NCBI RefSeq assembly: GCF_037975245.1
Contig: NC_092574.1
Location: 24,812,213 to 24,876,212 of the forward strand
DNA: 64,000 nt
Direction of reading: 5' to 3'
Origin: Apostichopus japonicus
Taxonomy: Eukaryota > Echinodermata > Holothuroidea > Aspidochirotida > Stichopodidae
The notes under the pieces were generated by a model. That model was given only the letters and a program-made list of their open reading frames with translations, was not told the origin of the DNA and made no database searches. Positions 47,430 through 61,219 of this stretch are shown here, one piece after another. Within the stretch, counting starts at the first letter, position 1. Each line of letters opens with the position of its first letter. A program made the translations under genes and the position numbers.

Positions 47430-48468
47430 TAATTCAATTTTTCCATTAAGTCGGGTGGATGAAATGGAGGGGGTAGTTTTGGTTACCTGCTTCGAGCTCT
47501 TAAGTAAAAGGAAAATAAATTAGTATGCATAGCCTATGTCATGATATAAAAACTTGTTAACACATTAAACCGATCTCCCCCAAAACAGCAATCGTGGTAT
47601 ATGCCTACATTGTTTTCATTTTTTTGGAAGGAATGGAGGGGGGGGGGGAGTGTGGAAGTATTTTATTTTTAAATTTGGAGGGGTGGGGTTGGGGTAGTAT
47701 GTTTTTAACGCTTCGAGATTTTTGGTAAAAGAAGAAAATATAGTTTATCATATAAGAAATTGTTAACACATTTTTCTTATACTTACTTTTTTTAATTTGT
47801 TTGCTTACATTACAAATAAACCTAGTAGTGAGTTTAGCTCCGTCGGTGCTCTATAGTTTAATAAATTTTATGGTGACTACATATGGTGACAGTATAAGGA
47901 CGTAGACCCAAATTAATATGCAACCATATCTCTAGCCAAGGCTTCTAGGTGACTTAAAACATAAAAATTACAATAATTTTGGGCATTGAATAAAAAAGAT
48001 GTAGAAAAACTGTTCGCTTTCTTCGTTGTGTTCCTTAATATACTCTTTTAAGGACAAATAGAGCCGTTAATTACTCGATACGTTCATTAGCTGACGGATG
48101 GCCTACCATAGTGTCATCAATCAAACATCTACTCTGACAGATACTTTGCACCCGTTGTTGTGAAATTTCCGAGAATTTGCATTCGAAAGTAAATATCTGG
48201 GGCTAGCATTACGATGACAAATTGAATCGTGCGGAAAGAAGATTTCTGAGGGTCATATTTATTTTCATAACCTGATTTTAAATAGGCCTATATTTCATCT
48301 TTAGAATTACTTATGATCAGAAAAAGTATGAGACTATATTACAGCTTCATTTTGGGTTGAATTTGCATGATTTGATCGTGCTAGTGAAGACCGTGGCGCG
48401 ATGAATTTAGGCAGAATTTTAGACTTCCAATCTGTCACTTTGGAATTTCCAACTCGTTACAATTTCAA
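47430..48468. other. no recognisable gene
   Basis: AT-rich with G-rich patches near 47,636-47,700. No transposon signature. Confidence 0.5.
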
Positions 48469-48469
48469 A

Positions 48470-48471
48470 TA

Positions 48472-48508
<37 letters not shown>
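48470..48508. repeat. (TA)n microsatellite
   Basis: Short TA run bordering the 3' side of the minus-strand PLE. Confidence 0.92.
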
Positions 48509-50164
<1,656 letters not shown>

Positions 50165-53020
50165 CGGAAAATAGTCCTAAAATGGCCTAATGTGCTGACA
50201 GTTTTGGCATCTTTTGAGTTTGGCATTCTTTGTTTGGATGTTGATGAGGAAGATGATGATCAGAAAAGCTGGAGGTGATTGAAGGTGATTTAAGGTATTT
50301 TAGAACATTCTGGGTGAAACAAAAATATTACGCAGCGAGAGCTAGCAGATGGGTTCGAGAGCACTGTGCTAACTTTTGAGCTCGTCTAGCTCAAAATGTT
50401 AAAGTTCATGGTGACAAAAGTTGAATGTTGATATCCCAGGCCATCAGCTATCATATGGTGGATATAGGACATGCCAGTTGAAAACTATATATGTTCTAGC
50501 GGCCATGGAAAGTGACAAGTTTAGTATAGTGTGTTATACTACGCGAGAAGAGTGGCTTGGGTGTAAAAGCGCTTCACTTCATGGCCTCAATTGATTGATT
50601 GATTACATTTATTCACTCTATTAATCACAAATGATTGTGTAGAAAAGCTCAGGTTGCTTCCTTCAGAGGATAAACCAAAACACTCAAATACGCCAAGCCG
50701 ATCATAATGATGATGGTGATACCTCAGACACCTTTCAGTACATTGTCTGTATTATGAATCCAAAATGATTTGTATCATGGTATAAGAAAAGAGCATTGGA
50801 TTATAAGTTAACAGTGTCACTTCTTTAAATGTATCAAATACCAGAAATGGGTCGAGCCACTTCATTTTTTGTTCCCCTGCAGGTCGATTATTGATTCTCA
50901 GGCTATCTTTAAGATGAAAAACATAGTATACGACGCTTTTTTTTTTCTTTTCTTTTTTCTTCTTTTTTCCCCATCGTTTGGGAATTTTGGTGACGCGAGT
51001 TTTGAGTTTGTTACAAAGTTTTCAAAAACACTTTGACAACAACGTTAGTTTGTTTCAATAGGCAATAATTATAAAGTTGTTAGCTGCTACTAGAGATGTT
51101 TACTTTTAGAAAATCGGAATCTAGTGATTATCAAACGGATAATTGAACGTTCAGCTGAGATTAAACAAACGCATATACACGGTATAGATGTATCCAATCA
51201 AAATGCGCCATTAACATGTTATCGTTTAAGAAAATTCAACCAACATAGAGCAATGTCACGGAACTTACCAAACAGGTCAAGTGAGGTACCACGAATCCCT
51301 TCTGTACGGAATAGATATACTTCACATGATCTTGAATAATTAATGGTTGGTGGGCGACCTACCCTGTCCTGTCTACCTGAACAGAACACTAACAGGTATA
51401 CTACACATGCAGCTCAGTCAAATAGCCGATCATTAGATTAGGTAAATGGACACCCTTGAAATATGTGACGTCGTCTTATCTATTAGGTCACGTCATTTAC
51501 ATATATGCGCAAGAATCGGGTGTAGTTGTTACAGTCATGATTTTTATATGTAGACTCAATATTAGATAGGTCTATATAACTGCGAGTCTACGACTTAAAG
51601 GAGATGAAGAAATGACGTCATGGAATTGGAACTAAACACTGCACCAGTCACATCGATGGGGAAGTGTATTATATTCTGACAAAATTTAACCTATCCATAA
51701 TATATTGTAATATATCATACTATGCTATGCTCCTCCCATGTAGTGTAACAAAGGATCTGCTCATATAATCTCGCCTCGTAACAACCGACCTCGACATGTT
51801 GGAAAAGTGCATGAAGTTGATCGGGGGGGGGGTGGGGTGGGGGACGCGAAACGACAGGGTCAATTCGGAACAACTATATGTGACTATCTTATTTGTATGT
51901 CAACTTTGCTCCATTTTTCAAGAGCACTCGATACGAACAGCCATAACAATGGAGTTCATTATCTAGACTGCGACAACATATTAACGTTGAAGCGTCGAAA
52001 GGGTTGATAAAATAATAACAGGCAAACAAAACGTTAAAAGAAAGCTGCTTGAATCCCAGCCTACGTAATTTGGCATATCGAAGATGAAACTCCCCTCCAC
52101 AACACTGCTCAAGAATGTTATACTTCTTGATGGACGAATGACACTTTCTTTTCATCCTGTCACACAGTCGCATATTCAATAAACCTAGGCATGCGAACAA
52201 AGGTGATTTATATCATAAACGGACGCTCGTATAGCGGCTATGTTAAAAGAAGAAGGCAAAAAGAAAACGTGTTGAATTTCCTACGTCGTTCCATCTCTGA
52301 CAGCTGTTAAGTTTAATGAAGATATATTTGTATCAGATTGTCACTAAGTGTTCCAAGTTTATGTAGATAGTATCACCACTGGCATTCATTTATCAAGATC
52401 TAAACTAGCCTGAAGAGATATGCGCCTCAGAATCATCTTTTTATGCCAGTATACGCAGTTGCTATGAGCTTGCGCAGAATGCCATGAACATTCAACATAC
52501 TGCTCCATACGCAGATTTGTTTTTGTACAATACACTGCATTAATTCAATGCACTAAATGACATACAAATTATAACATAGAAATGAGAATACAACTAACAA
52601 ATATGTAAATTTTTGTTGTAAAAATAAACTACAGTTTCTCTTCTTATTATCCCCTGCGACCGTTTTAGTATTCTGTTGTTGTTAATGTTATAAACTAAAA
52701 AGCATTCCTTATTTTGATTTACCAACAACATAATTAGACACCATGATCTTGTGACAGGTTGTTTCTGCAGCCAATCGTGTTGGTCTCTTACCATACAGTC
52801 CGTTTGCTATCATTTTGTCACGCACGTATGCATGCTATAAATACTTGGATCTTTCGTACTTACAGGGTTCGGTCGATGGATGAAAGGAACCAGAGAGGGT
52901 AAAAAGGCTGTGGTTTCGAGCAGACGTATACATTGTGTATTATCTATTCCCTCTCTAACCCACATTTGATACGACTTTGACGTAAAATCGTCATGATCAT
53001 TCTGTTACAGCCTTGATGTA
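50165..53020. other. no gene recognised; possible LINE tail on minus strand
   Basis: At 50,590-50,640 the minus strand ends with AATAAATGTAATCAATCAATCAATT, a tail style used by CR1-like LINEs and related SINEs; the adjoining 100 bp could be its 3' untranslated region. Otherwise no family or RNA is recognised. A T-rich tract lies at 50,938-50,970 and a G run at about 51,824-51,843. Confidence 0.35.
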
Positions 53021-53029
53021 AAGGGACTG

Positions 53030-53899
53030 GCAGGATGAGACTGGATCAGTTAAGCTGGGAGGATGAGACTGGATCAGTTAAGCTGGGAGGACGAAACTGG
53101 ATCAGGTAAACTGGGAGGATGAGACTGGATCAGTTAAGCTGGGAGGGTGAGACTGGACCAGGTCAGCTGGGAGGGTGAGACTGGACCAGGTAAACTGGGA
53201 GGGTGAGACTAGATCAGGTAAGCTGGGAGGATGAGACTGGATCAGTTAAGCTGGGAGGATGAGACTGGACCAGGTCAGCTGGGAGGGTGAGACTGGATCA
53301 GGTAAGCTGGGAGGACGAAACTGGATCAGTTAAGCTGGGAGGATGAGACTGTATCAGGTAAGCTGGGAGGATAAGACTGGATCAGTTAAGCTGGGAGGAC
53401 GAAACTGGATCAGTTAAGCTGGGAGGGTGTGACTGGACCAGGTCAGCTGGGAGGGTGAGACTGGACCAGGTAAACTGGGAGGGTGAGACTAGATCAGGTA
53501 AGCTGGGAGGACGAAACTGGATCACGTAAACTGGGAGGATGAGACTGGATCAGTTAAGCTGGGAGGGTTCGACTGGATCAGGTAAGCTTGGAGGATGAAA
53601 CTGAATGAGCTAAGCTGGGAGGATGAGACTGGATCACGTAATCTGGGAGGGTAAGACTGGATCAGTTAAGCAATGAGGTCGAAACTGGATCAGTTAAGCT
53701 GGGAGGGTGAGACTGGACCAGGTAAGCTGGGAGGATGAGACTGGATCAGGTAAGCTGGGAGGGTGAGACTGGATTAGGTTAAGCTGGGAGGGTGAGACTG
53801 GACCAGGTAAGCTGGGAGGATGAGACTGGATCAGTTATGCTAGGAGGATGAAACTGGATCAGGTAAGCTGGGAGGGTGTGACTGGATCATGTCAGCTGT
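53030..53899. repeat. 28-bp minisatellite, about 31 copies
   Basis: The unit is close to ctggatcaggtaagctggga followed by ggatgaga. Variants alternate gatcag/gaccag, gttaag/gtcagc and gatgag/gacgaa, so subtypes are interspersed, suggesting ongoing unequal exchange. Confidence 0.95.
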
Positions 53900-56800
53900 T
53901 TTCTTTTCTTGCCCAGTCTCTATTTTAGGGTGGTGACTTTTCGTAAAAAGAAATGCTACCTTTTAACATAAGAAATTGAAAGTAACCCTAGTTCAGTTTG
54001 AATTTTCATTTTCAATCTAGGACGGTTTTCTATACTTCTCGCATATTCCGTACACATGGCAGTATATACAGAATAACTTTTACAGAAATACCTCCTCTTA
54101 AATTGAAAAAAAATACGATATAAGATGATAAACCTTTACCTGGCGTTTCACCGTATGACATTCTAAACTTCAAAACCGATTTGATAGTATCTAATACACT
54201 TCTGTTAATATTGCTTTAAAAAAAAAGCGCCAGAGAGGTCAACGGCATGGACTCAAAATGAAACTGATATTTTCCTACGCAACTCTTCAAGTTACCTGAA
54301 TCCTGTGAGATGATCACATATGTTAAAAATCGCACTAACGCCTCCTTAACAACAAGGTAACTTTAGAATTCAGGCTGGAAGCTATACACAAAATCGGTTC
54401 ATTTTCAATGCCAGTTAATTTCGATACTTTGCCAAATCAATATGAGATATCGAATGTCGGCAAGAAAACGTTATCCCCGTGGCCATGATAGGAATCTGTG
54501 ATTTCATGAGGTCCGATGTCAGGGACATTATCTTCTAGAAAATTCATAATGAATTATAGAGACCGAGATACCGACATTTTCGTTCTCTTGACAAATCGAA
54601 TTGCAAGAAAACATACACGCGCGCGCGCACACGCAAACTTGAAAAGAAATAGAAGGTAAGCGCGTGTCTATTTACATGGAATTGTGTTTTGCAGGTTCAT
54701 ACAGCAACTACAAATGACATCCAGATAAAAACGGAAGTGGTATGTACGGATAACTGTAACAGCTATTATCAAAGATGACGTTTACTTGATAGTCGAGAGG
54801 GTATTTTCCTTTTTGCCTGATGAAAGAGGAAAATATTCTGAGCAACATTTAGAAAATAATTGAACATTTTCCATATTGTTTTCGGAACAGTGTAGGAAGC
54901 ATAATTATTTTGAAGTTCGGAATTGACTTAGGCTCTCATTTATCTAAAGTTTGGAATTATGGACGAATCCACTTACATATTAAAGCAACTCCAACACAGG
55001 CATATCATTTCAAAGAAAAAAAAAAGGTAAAATTGTAACTTGAAACTTCTCTTAGAAACAAGAGTGCTTTTGATTTATAAACAGAACTTGCATATGAAGA
55101 GTTTAAAAGAGAAACCATGTCAATCCACGAATCGACAGTTTCTTGTTAAAATCCCTCAATCAGTTGATATCACAATCCTTCCTAGGCCAAATTGACATAT
55201 GTTCTACCGTATCTTTAGAATCGGCCAATCCAAGCCACTTTAGACCAAAATAAGTATTACCGAAGTCACTTTACCCCCCCCCCGCTCCACCCTCTCCTCC
55301 CCCAAACAAAAAGGGGAAAGGAACATCACAAGTGGCAGGTCGGATGATTCAGCAATACATTTTATAAAGTCAGCTATCCGGGATGGATCAAGGGTTTTTA
55401 TAAAGTTGAAGGTGTTGCCCTAGGGTCGTTGAAGCCGACACCTGATATGCGGGAAATGGGTCTGGATGTCCTACCGGAGAAGAGAAAGTAAGACGTCTAA
55501 TGGTGCAGACAATAAGGAGTGCTTATAATTATAGATAATTTGAAATTTTGAGTGAGGATGGAAAGTTGGATGTAGATTCCTCATGCATCTTCCTTCATTT
55601 CCATCCCATGCATCCGCGCCTGGTTCACCCCATCCCCCTGCATCCGCGCCTGGCAGTTGTTCAATTGCATTACTATACAGCTAAATGGGTTCATGGTTAG
55701 CCACTATATAAAGATGAAGGCTGGGGGCGGGGCCGGGGGGTTGTGGGAAAACTTAGAGCTCTACTGAATTAAGATTGTAATCACTTTAAATTTACCTTGC
55801 AAAATGATTATATGTTAACCCTCTGCCACATTTTATTAAATAATAATTCATTAAAAAATCTTCAGCTTTCGAACAACGAATATCGCGTTCATATATCCAT
55901 CATATCGTGTAGGCCCTGGCCCCTGGGTGTACTTTTCAAATGGGAGCAGAGTTCATGAACCTCTTGGTCGGTAGACGTTTATCATAGCAGGCGGTTATGT
56001 CGTCAAAACTTTTCTACCCGGGTTATAGGCGTTCCAGAACTTGGGTGCTGGCTTCGTTTGAAATATTCTATGCAGTAACTTGGTCCTTCAGAAGAGAATG
56101 TGTTAAAAAAAATTCCAATCGGATCTGTGATAAAAACGGCGATTGGGATAATTTCATAGTCTAGTTAACATGCGATACGAAACATAACCTTCGTCACGGA
56201 TATATAGTAAACAATGTATGAGAGTGCAGCGCAAAAGTGTAAACAGTCACGTGACTTAGCGTTAGGAAAAGGGAAGCATGTGACCAAATCTGCACCAAAT
56301 AATTACTCATTTTGTGGCGATTTCAAAATAATGATCGCTAGAACCAATCTTTATTGTTATCCCACTGGAGGAGAAAAACCCCTGGATATGTTAGATCATT
56401 ACTGATGCATTCGACTCTAAAAATGTTTTCGATCAGACACTCTTCATTGAGACCCCCTCCCCCTCCCACCCCCACCCACAAAGACACACAAAAAAGACGA
56501 CCATTCTCATGGGATGTTATTATCAAATGTTAATACTCAAGACGGTGATATTAATACGGTAATATAATATTTGTATAAAGTAAAGTACATTTTGGACGAT
56601 TTAAAATGTTTAGATATCAACGTTATTTTCAACGGAAATATCCGTAGCATTTGCAATAAACTGAATGTCTACAATTTTATAGTTCTGTACAAGCATCCGT
56701 AGATGACTACCCTTTTTGGTTCCCGAAAAGGACAACTATGGAGTCACTTTTACCCACCTTGCAGAATGGTAAGGGGGACCGCGAATTGAAAAGTCGGCAA

Positions 56801-57735
56801 TGACTGCAACGCGGATCACAAATTTAAGTTATTATTACGGTTAGATTCGTCCTACACTGCAGTACACAGACAAGTTGTACTCAAAGCCGAAGCCAAAGTG
56901 AACTTAATCAGGTCATACATTCGGAGGTTATGCATACTAAGTTCTTAAATACCGCCTTTATCATCAATTGGGGAAACATTTCATACTGTATTTTGGAATA
57001 GAAATAAACTCTCGTAAAACAAGAAATTGTGTACGGTTCTTTCCTATTGGCTATTTGATATAAACAGCACGAAAATTGAGTTTAGGAGTTCAAGCACTTT
57101 TCCAGATCACCCTGAACAGTTCAAGTTTGGAAAAAAAAAGAAGAGAACATTTAAATTAACTTGTCAAGTGCAACAATGTGGGAACACTTGAAAACGATTT
57201 TGATTACAATCGCTTCTATTTTTTGACTGCTTGTCGTGGTTGAAGGAATGATTATTACAAATCTCGGCAATGCTATACTCACATCAAAGCAGCATTCTTG
57301 GTGAGGCTCGTCAATAGTAGACATGGGAATCCGACAATGATTTCAATGTGGTTTGTTAGCTTGACCAGTCAATTTTATTTAAAAAATAAAACTCGGAGCA
57401 ACAACAACAACAAGCATGGGGGGGGGGGTGGGAGGGTGAAAGAGATATAGAAGAAAATCCTGATTAGATTTTGCCTTCTATTTTTATTTAATCTAATATG
57501 AAAATGTAAGTGGGTGACTACATTATTACACATAATCGGGAATACGCACATATTGTGATAAAAACTAACCAAATGTGTGTATTAGGTGAATATATAAAAT
57601 TGCAGTTTCTTTTTCTGTCTATATCTGTCTGTCTGTCTGTCTGTCCACCTCTCTCACTCTCTGTCTGTATATATCCTCGTGAACATACTTTCTAAGAAAA
57701 GACACCCAAGAGAGAACCTGGGCACGAAAAACCGA
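53900..57735. other. no recognisable gene
   Basis: AT-rich with small simple repeats: (CG)n near 54,618-54,632, poly-C near 55,273-55,283, poly-G near 57,418-57,429, and (TCTG)n near 57,626-57,645. No protein or transposon end assigned. Confidence 0.5.
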
Positions 57736-57739
57736 ACGA

Positions 57740-57868
57740 CTGATCCGCTCTTAACCCATCCCCTTGCATCGAGACTGTGACTGTGTGAACATCGTGAGGT
57801 GTGTATCACTATTCCCCTGAAAACAATAGATACTACACATGATCTTAGCCAAAAGGCCGAAAGGTTTG
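57740..57868 (-). pseudogene. U2 snRNA-like pseudogene or variant
   Basis: The minus strand carries CGGCCTTTTGGCTAAGATCA followed by tGTGTAGTATCT, matching the 5' third of U2 spliceosomal RNA, including GTAGTA, the segment that pairs with the intron branch point. Downstream, CAGGGGAATAGTGATAC resembles the stem IIa region (CAGTTTAATATCTGATAC), and GGGGATGGG...AAGAGC weakly resembles the sequence after the Sm site. The first about 10 bases differ from U2, and no Sm-site AATTTTTGG is seen. Most likely a decayed retro-copy; the strong conservation of only the 5' third is notable. Confidence 0.7.
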
Positions 57869-57869
57869 C

Positions 57870-60305
57870 TTTACACTATTTTCAACTTGTGTTACGAAAC
57901 GCACAAATTTAAACTTAACGTTCAGTGAATAAGTTGCTTGTATAGTGAATTTTTCTTCAACAGTGGAAACAAAAAAAGTACTTGATAGGTGAATGTTAAA
58001 GGTGGCCATGAATTCATGATAGTATATATAACCAAACTTGCACAGAAAGTACAGTACGATGAGAGAGAGAAAAAGAACAGACGTCTCAAAAATGCTTCCA
58101 CATATCGCTCTTCCTTATTATTCTGAGTGCGTTTGATCAAAGTCCAATCCAACAACTCATCTTTAATGTCCAGGCAAATTGGTTGATAAAGATCCCAATA
58201 CATGGAACGAAAACAACTTGCTGTCAAGAAGATTTCAAAGCTAAAGTATAAACATTTCAAGAAGAAACGAAGAAAAGAAAACTCCGTGCCTAATGTTCTT
58301 TCGTCTTATATTTCGTGTCTGCATTTTTACCCTCTTAATCCCCCCGTGAACAAATCCATCAACATAGGATTTGTGAATACAAGTTTCCACTCTTTCCTAT
58401 TGATCTTTTTCTCCGGATCCGATCTTAGTTCTCAGAACGTAGGACATAAAATAGGCTGATAAAAAAGTTAAGACTTGTATGGAATTAAGGCCTTTACTGA
58501 TATTGACACATTTCATTTCCGTTTGAAGTATATATGCCTCAGAGATAGGGGGTAGGAATATTCCAAGGGGGGGGGGGGGACACAACATCAGAGGGGCACT
58601 TTCTTATTCAACAACCTCCACTCGTTATGCTATAAACCAATACACACCTGCCATATCACTTAGATATATATGATGTGTATAGAATGCTATCAATGGTAAT
58701 TGTTAACCGTGCTACACAAAGATTTGGGATGCCACTTTCAAAATAGCATGTACAGACTAAAAATAAATAATTAAAATAAACTATTAAAGTTAACAAAGGC
58801 TTAAGAAATCATCAAAGGGGCACATTTTATTGCCAGTAGGGCACATTAGCAAGTTTAGAAAAAAGTGGGGGGCACGTGCCCCCAGTGCCCCCCCTCCCAA
58901 CCCCGGCTCCTACCACCTGCTGTGAGATGATACCTTTGAGCTCCATCGTTGCCTTTCTCTGTATTAAAGTTAGTCGCTATAACATTTAGTTTTAGTGTTA
59001 GAAATCACATATCACTCAAGGGAATGTATCTATAATGCATCATGCACGGCAGGGCAATTGATTTTAAACAACACGTGAACATTTGAGTCTTAAAGTTGCC
59101 ACCATGCAGTCTTGAAAATTGATCTGTCACTACCGTGCCCCACCTACAACATTATAGTCCTGAACAGGATGTAGACAAGATCGATACTAGAAACCGCTGA
59201 GTATTAAACAAATTGCCAACTAAAGTAAACATTAGTTTCATCTATTTGTTGAAAGGGGGAAAACTTTAAAAATAAAACAGTTAAAAGCATCCATTCCGAT
59301 AAAGAGGCCGGAAATTGTATATATACACTTGAACATTCATGTTATATTAACCAAATAGATTGGCTTATCCGTATGTTATTATATTATTAATGTAAATTGT
59401 TCCAAAATCGCCCTGACAGGTCGTTTCTTTTGAGCAAATGTCTAACCATGATTTGCAGTTACTCATTTCAGAGAGGTACAGACATACAATTATCTAGAAA
59501 ACGGTACTTTCTCTTCTTGCTTGTTTAAGCAAACGGCAACAGTCGTTTATTAGACCTTACTTTACGAAGTGTTCGATTAATTTGACTTTTATATTCTAAC
59601 TTATGTTTAAGGTTTATCTACATCGTCTTTTATATGCATGTATGGTTCCTCCAATTCTCCTTAAAGAAAATTGACAATCTCGGGGGTAATGGAAAGGAAA
59701 ATAAAACAGAAAACCCAATTTGTCGAAATAGAAAGCACGTCCCAGCTGAGGCACGCCTGTAATCTTCCTCGAGCTGGAAATTATGTTGTTTTTCTTTATT
59801 AATGATACTCTCCTGTGGCAATAATATTCCCTGACAAACAGTCAGCCCTCTCCTGTGATAAATGTCTTAAAGTATGCGCTGCAATTTCAATTGGAGTATA
59901 ACAATATATTTGGAACACGACCAAAACATTTATATAAATACAAGTAATGCTTGAAAATATGTGCACAAGGCCTGCAAAAAACTTGATTTGCAATCTAAAC
60001 GTGAATAACTGTATAGTATGGTATAGATAAATAAAAAGAGAGAATATATATATATATATATATATTTATAAATATATATATATGTGTGTGTATGTATGTT
60101 TGTGTGTGTGTGTGCAACAGACAGATATAGAGAAACATATATATATATATATATAATATTATTATTATATACTCTATATATATTATTATATATTATTCTT
60201 ATTATCTTCTGTGTAAAATTGTCAGATTCAAAGCACTCTGTACAATCATAACACTTGGGTAATACGCTCTCAATGATAGTTATACACAGCCAATTTTTAC
60301 GCATT
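57870..60305. other. no recognisable gene
   Basis: AT-rich; G-rich and C-rich patches at 58,565-58,580 and 58,866-58,912 (ggggcacgtgccccc, a dispersed-repeat end motif). (TA)n patches at 60,047-60,082 and 60,140-60,200. Confidence 0.45.
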
Positions 60306-60310
60306 AACAC

Positions 60311-60490
60311 ACTAGTAGTACTGTGGTCGAGTGGTACGGACTTCGGTTCGTGACACAAGATCCGGGGTTCGATTCCTACCTTCGCCTGATGAGTCCCAAA
60401 AGGAAGAAACCGGTCGTGAAGTGGAATTTTTCTTGTGTGTTATTCTTTATTGTTTTACTATCTATATGTCATGCCCATTGCTACACATTC
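60311..60490 (+). mobile_element. tRNA-derived SINE carrying a hammerhead ribozyme
   Basis: A box TGGTCGAGTGG (60,324-60,334) and B box GGTTCGATTCC (60,366-60,376) are both canonical polymerase III internal promoter elements, spaced as in a tRNA. The tRNA fold itself is incomplete: the T stem has mismatches. Immediately after the tRNA-like head lies a hammerhead (60,380-60,421), then about 70 bp of tail ending in ttca before (TA)n. Polymerase III would transcribe the head and the ribozyme in one RNA. Smα SINEs of schistosomes are a known precedent for SINE-borne hammerheads; this sequence is unrelated to them as far as I can tell. Confidence 0.72.
60380..60421 (+). ncRNA. hammerhead ribozyme motif within SINE
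   Basis: Stem I CTTCGC (60,380-60,385) pairs with GTGAAG (60,416-60,421) over six positions including one G-U. Core CTGATGA (60,386-60,392), the commonest natural form. Stem II TCC/GGA with a G-A closing mismatch around CAAAA. GAAA (60,406-60,409). Stem III self-complementary ACCGGT. Cleavage after C60415 in a GTC triplet, the classical site. This is the best hammerhead in the window. Confidence 0.8.
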
Positions 60491-60496
60491 AATATA

Positions 60497-60547
<51 letters not shown>
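60491..60547. repeat. (TA)n microsatellite
   Basis: TA run joining the hammerhead SINE to the next SINE copy. Confidence 0.95.
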
Positions 60548-60551
<4 letters not shown>

Positions 60552-60815
60552 GAAAATCGTAATGAGTTGGAAAATCAAGAACAGTGAAAAAACTTTCAGC
60601 CTCCACCGGGATTCGAACCACGGGCCTTCCGCTCTGTACGCGGACACCCTAACCACTAGGCTATGGACGCTGATTGTATGTCCAGAGGTTCGAAACCGGT
60701 AAGGAAGATCGTAATTCCACTGTAGGCGTTTGTCACCTGCATCGAACAATACTAGTTCTGTTTTTGGTGACATATTTTGCCTTACTCTAGAGATCAAACA
60801 TGATGCTGACCAACT
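60548..60815 (-). mobile_element. tRNA-derived SINE, longer form
   Basis: Minus strand: a 5' segment shared with the 13.4-kb copy (tcatgtttgatctctagag, ccttaccggtttcgaacc), then a tRNA-like part with A box TAGTGGTTAGGGTG and B box GGTTCGAATCC (60,619-60,609), ggaggctgaaag, and a tail ending ttttcatttatata. The tRNA head is internal to the element rather than at its 5' end, which suggests a composite SINE. Confidence 0.78.
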
Positions 60816-60917
60816 CGAAAATCATTTGTGATTCCTAAAGCCGGATCTCGAAAGAGATACTTTGAACAGACTTTATGTTAATGCAATGGAGGTAAACGAC
60901 AAAGGCAAATGAATATA

Positions 60918-61098
60918 TATAAATGAAAATCGTAATGAGTTGGAAAATCAAGAACAGTGAAAAAACTTTCAGCCTCCACCGGGATTCGAACCACGGGCCT
61001 TCCGCTCTGTACGCGGACACCCTAACCACTAGGCTATGCATGGACGCTGATTGTATGTCCAGAGGTTCGAAACCGGTAAGGAAGATCGTAATTCCACT
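60918..61098 (-). mobile_element. tRNA-derived SINE, second copy (shorter)
   Basis: Almost identical to 60,548-60,722, with a 4-bp catg insertion in the tRNA-like part. It ends at acagtgg, where the longer copy continues, and meets (TA)n there. Same strand as its neighbour, about 100 bp apart. Confidence 0.8.
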
Positions 61099-61217
<119 letters not shown>

Positions 61218-61219
61218 TG

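Noticed and set aside
60324-60378. Functional tRNA gene
   Set aside because: Boxes are canonical but the T stem fails at two positions and no acceptor stem closes; it is a SINE head.
60600-60720. Hammerhead in the second SINE type (CTGATTG near 60,670 and GAAACCGGT near 60,693)
   Set aside because: The first core strand does not fit CTGANGA and the 13.4-kb relative has no better version; only a remote resemblance to the 60.4-kb ribozyme.
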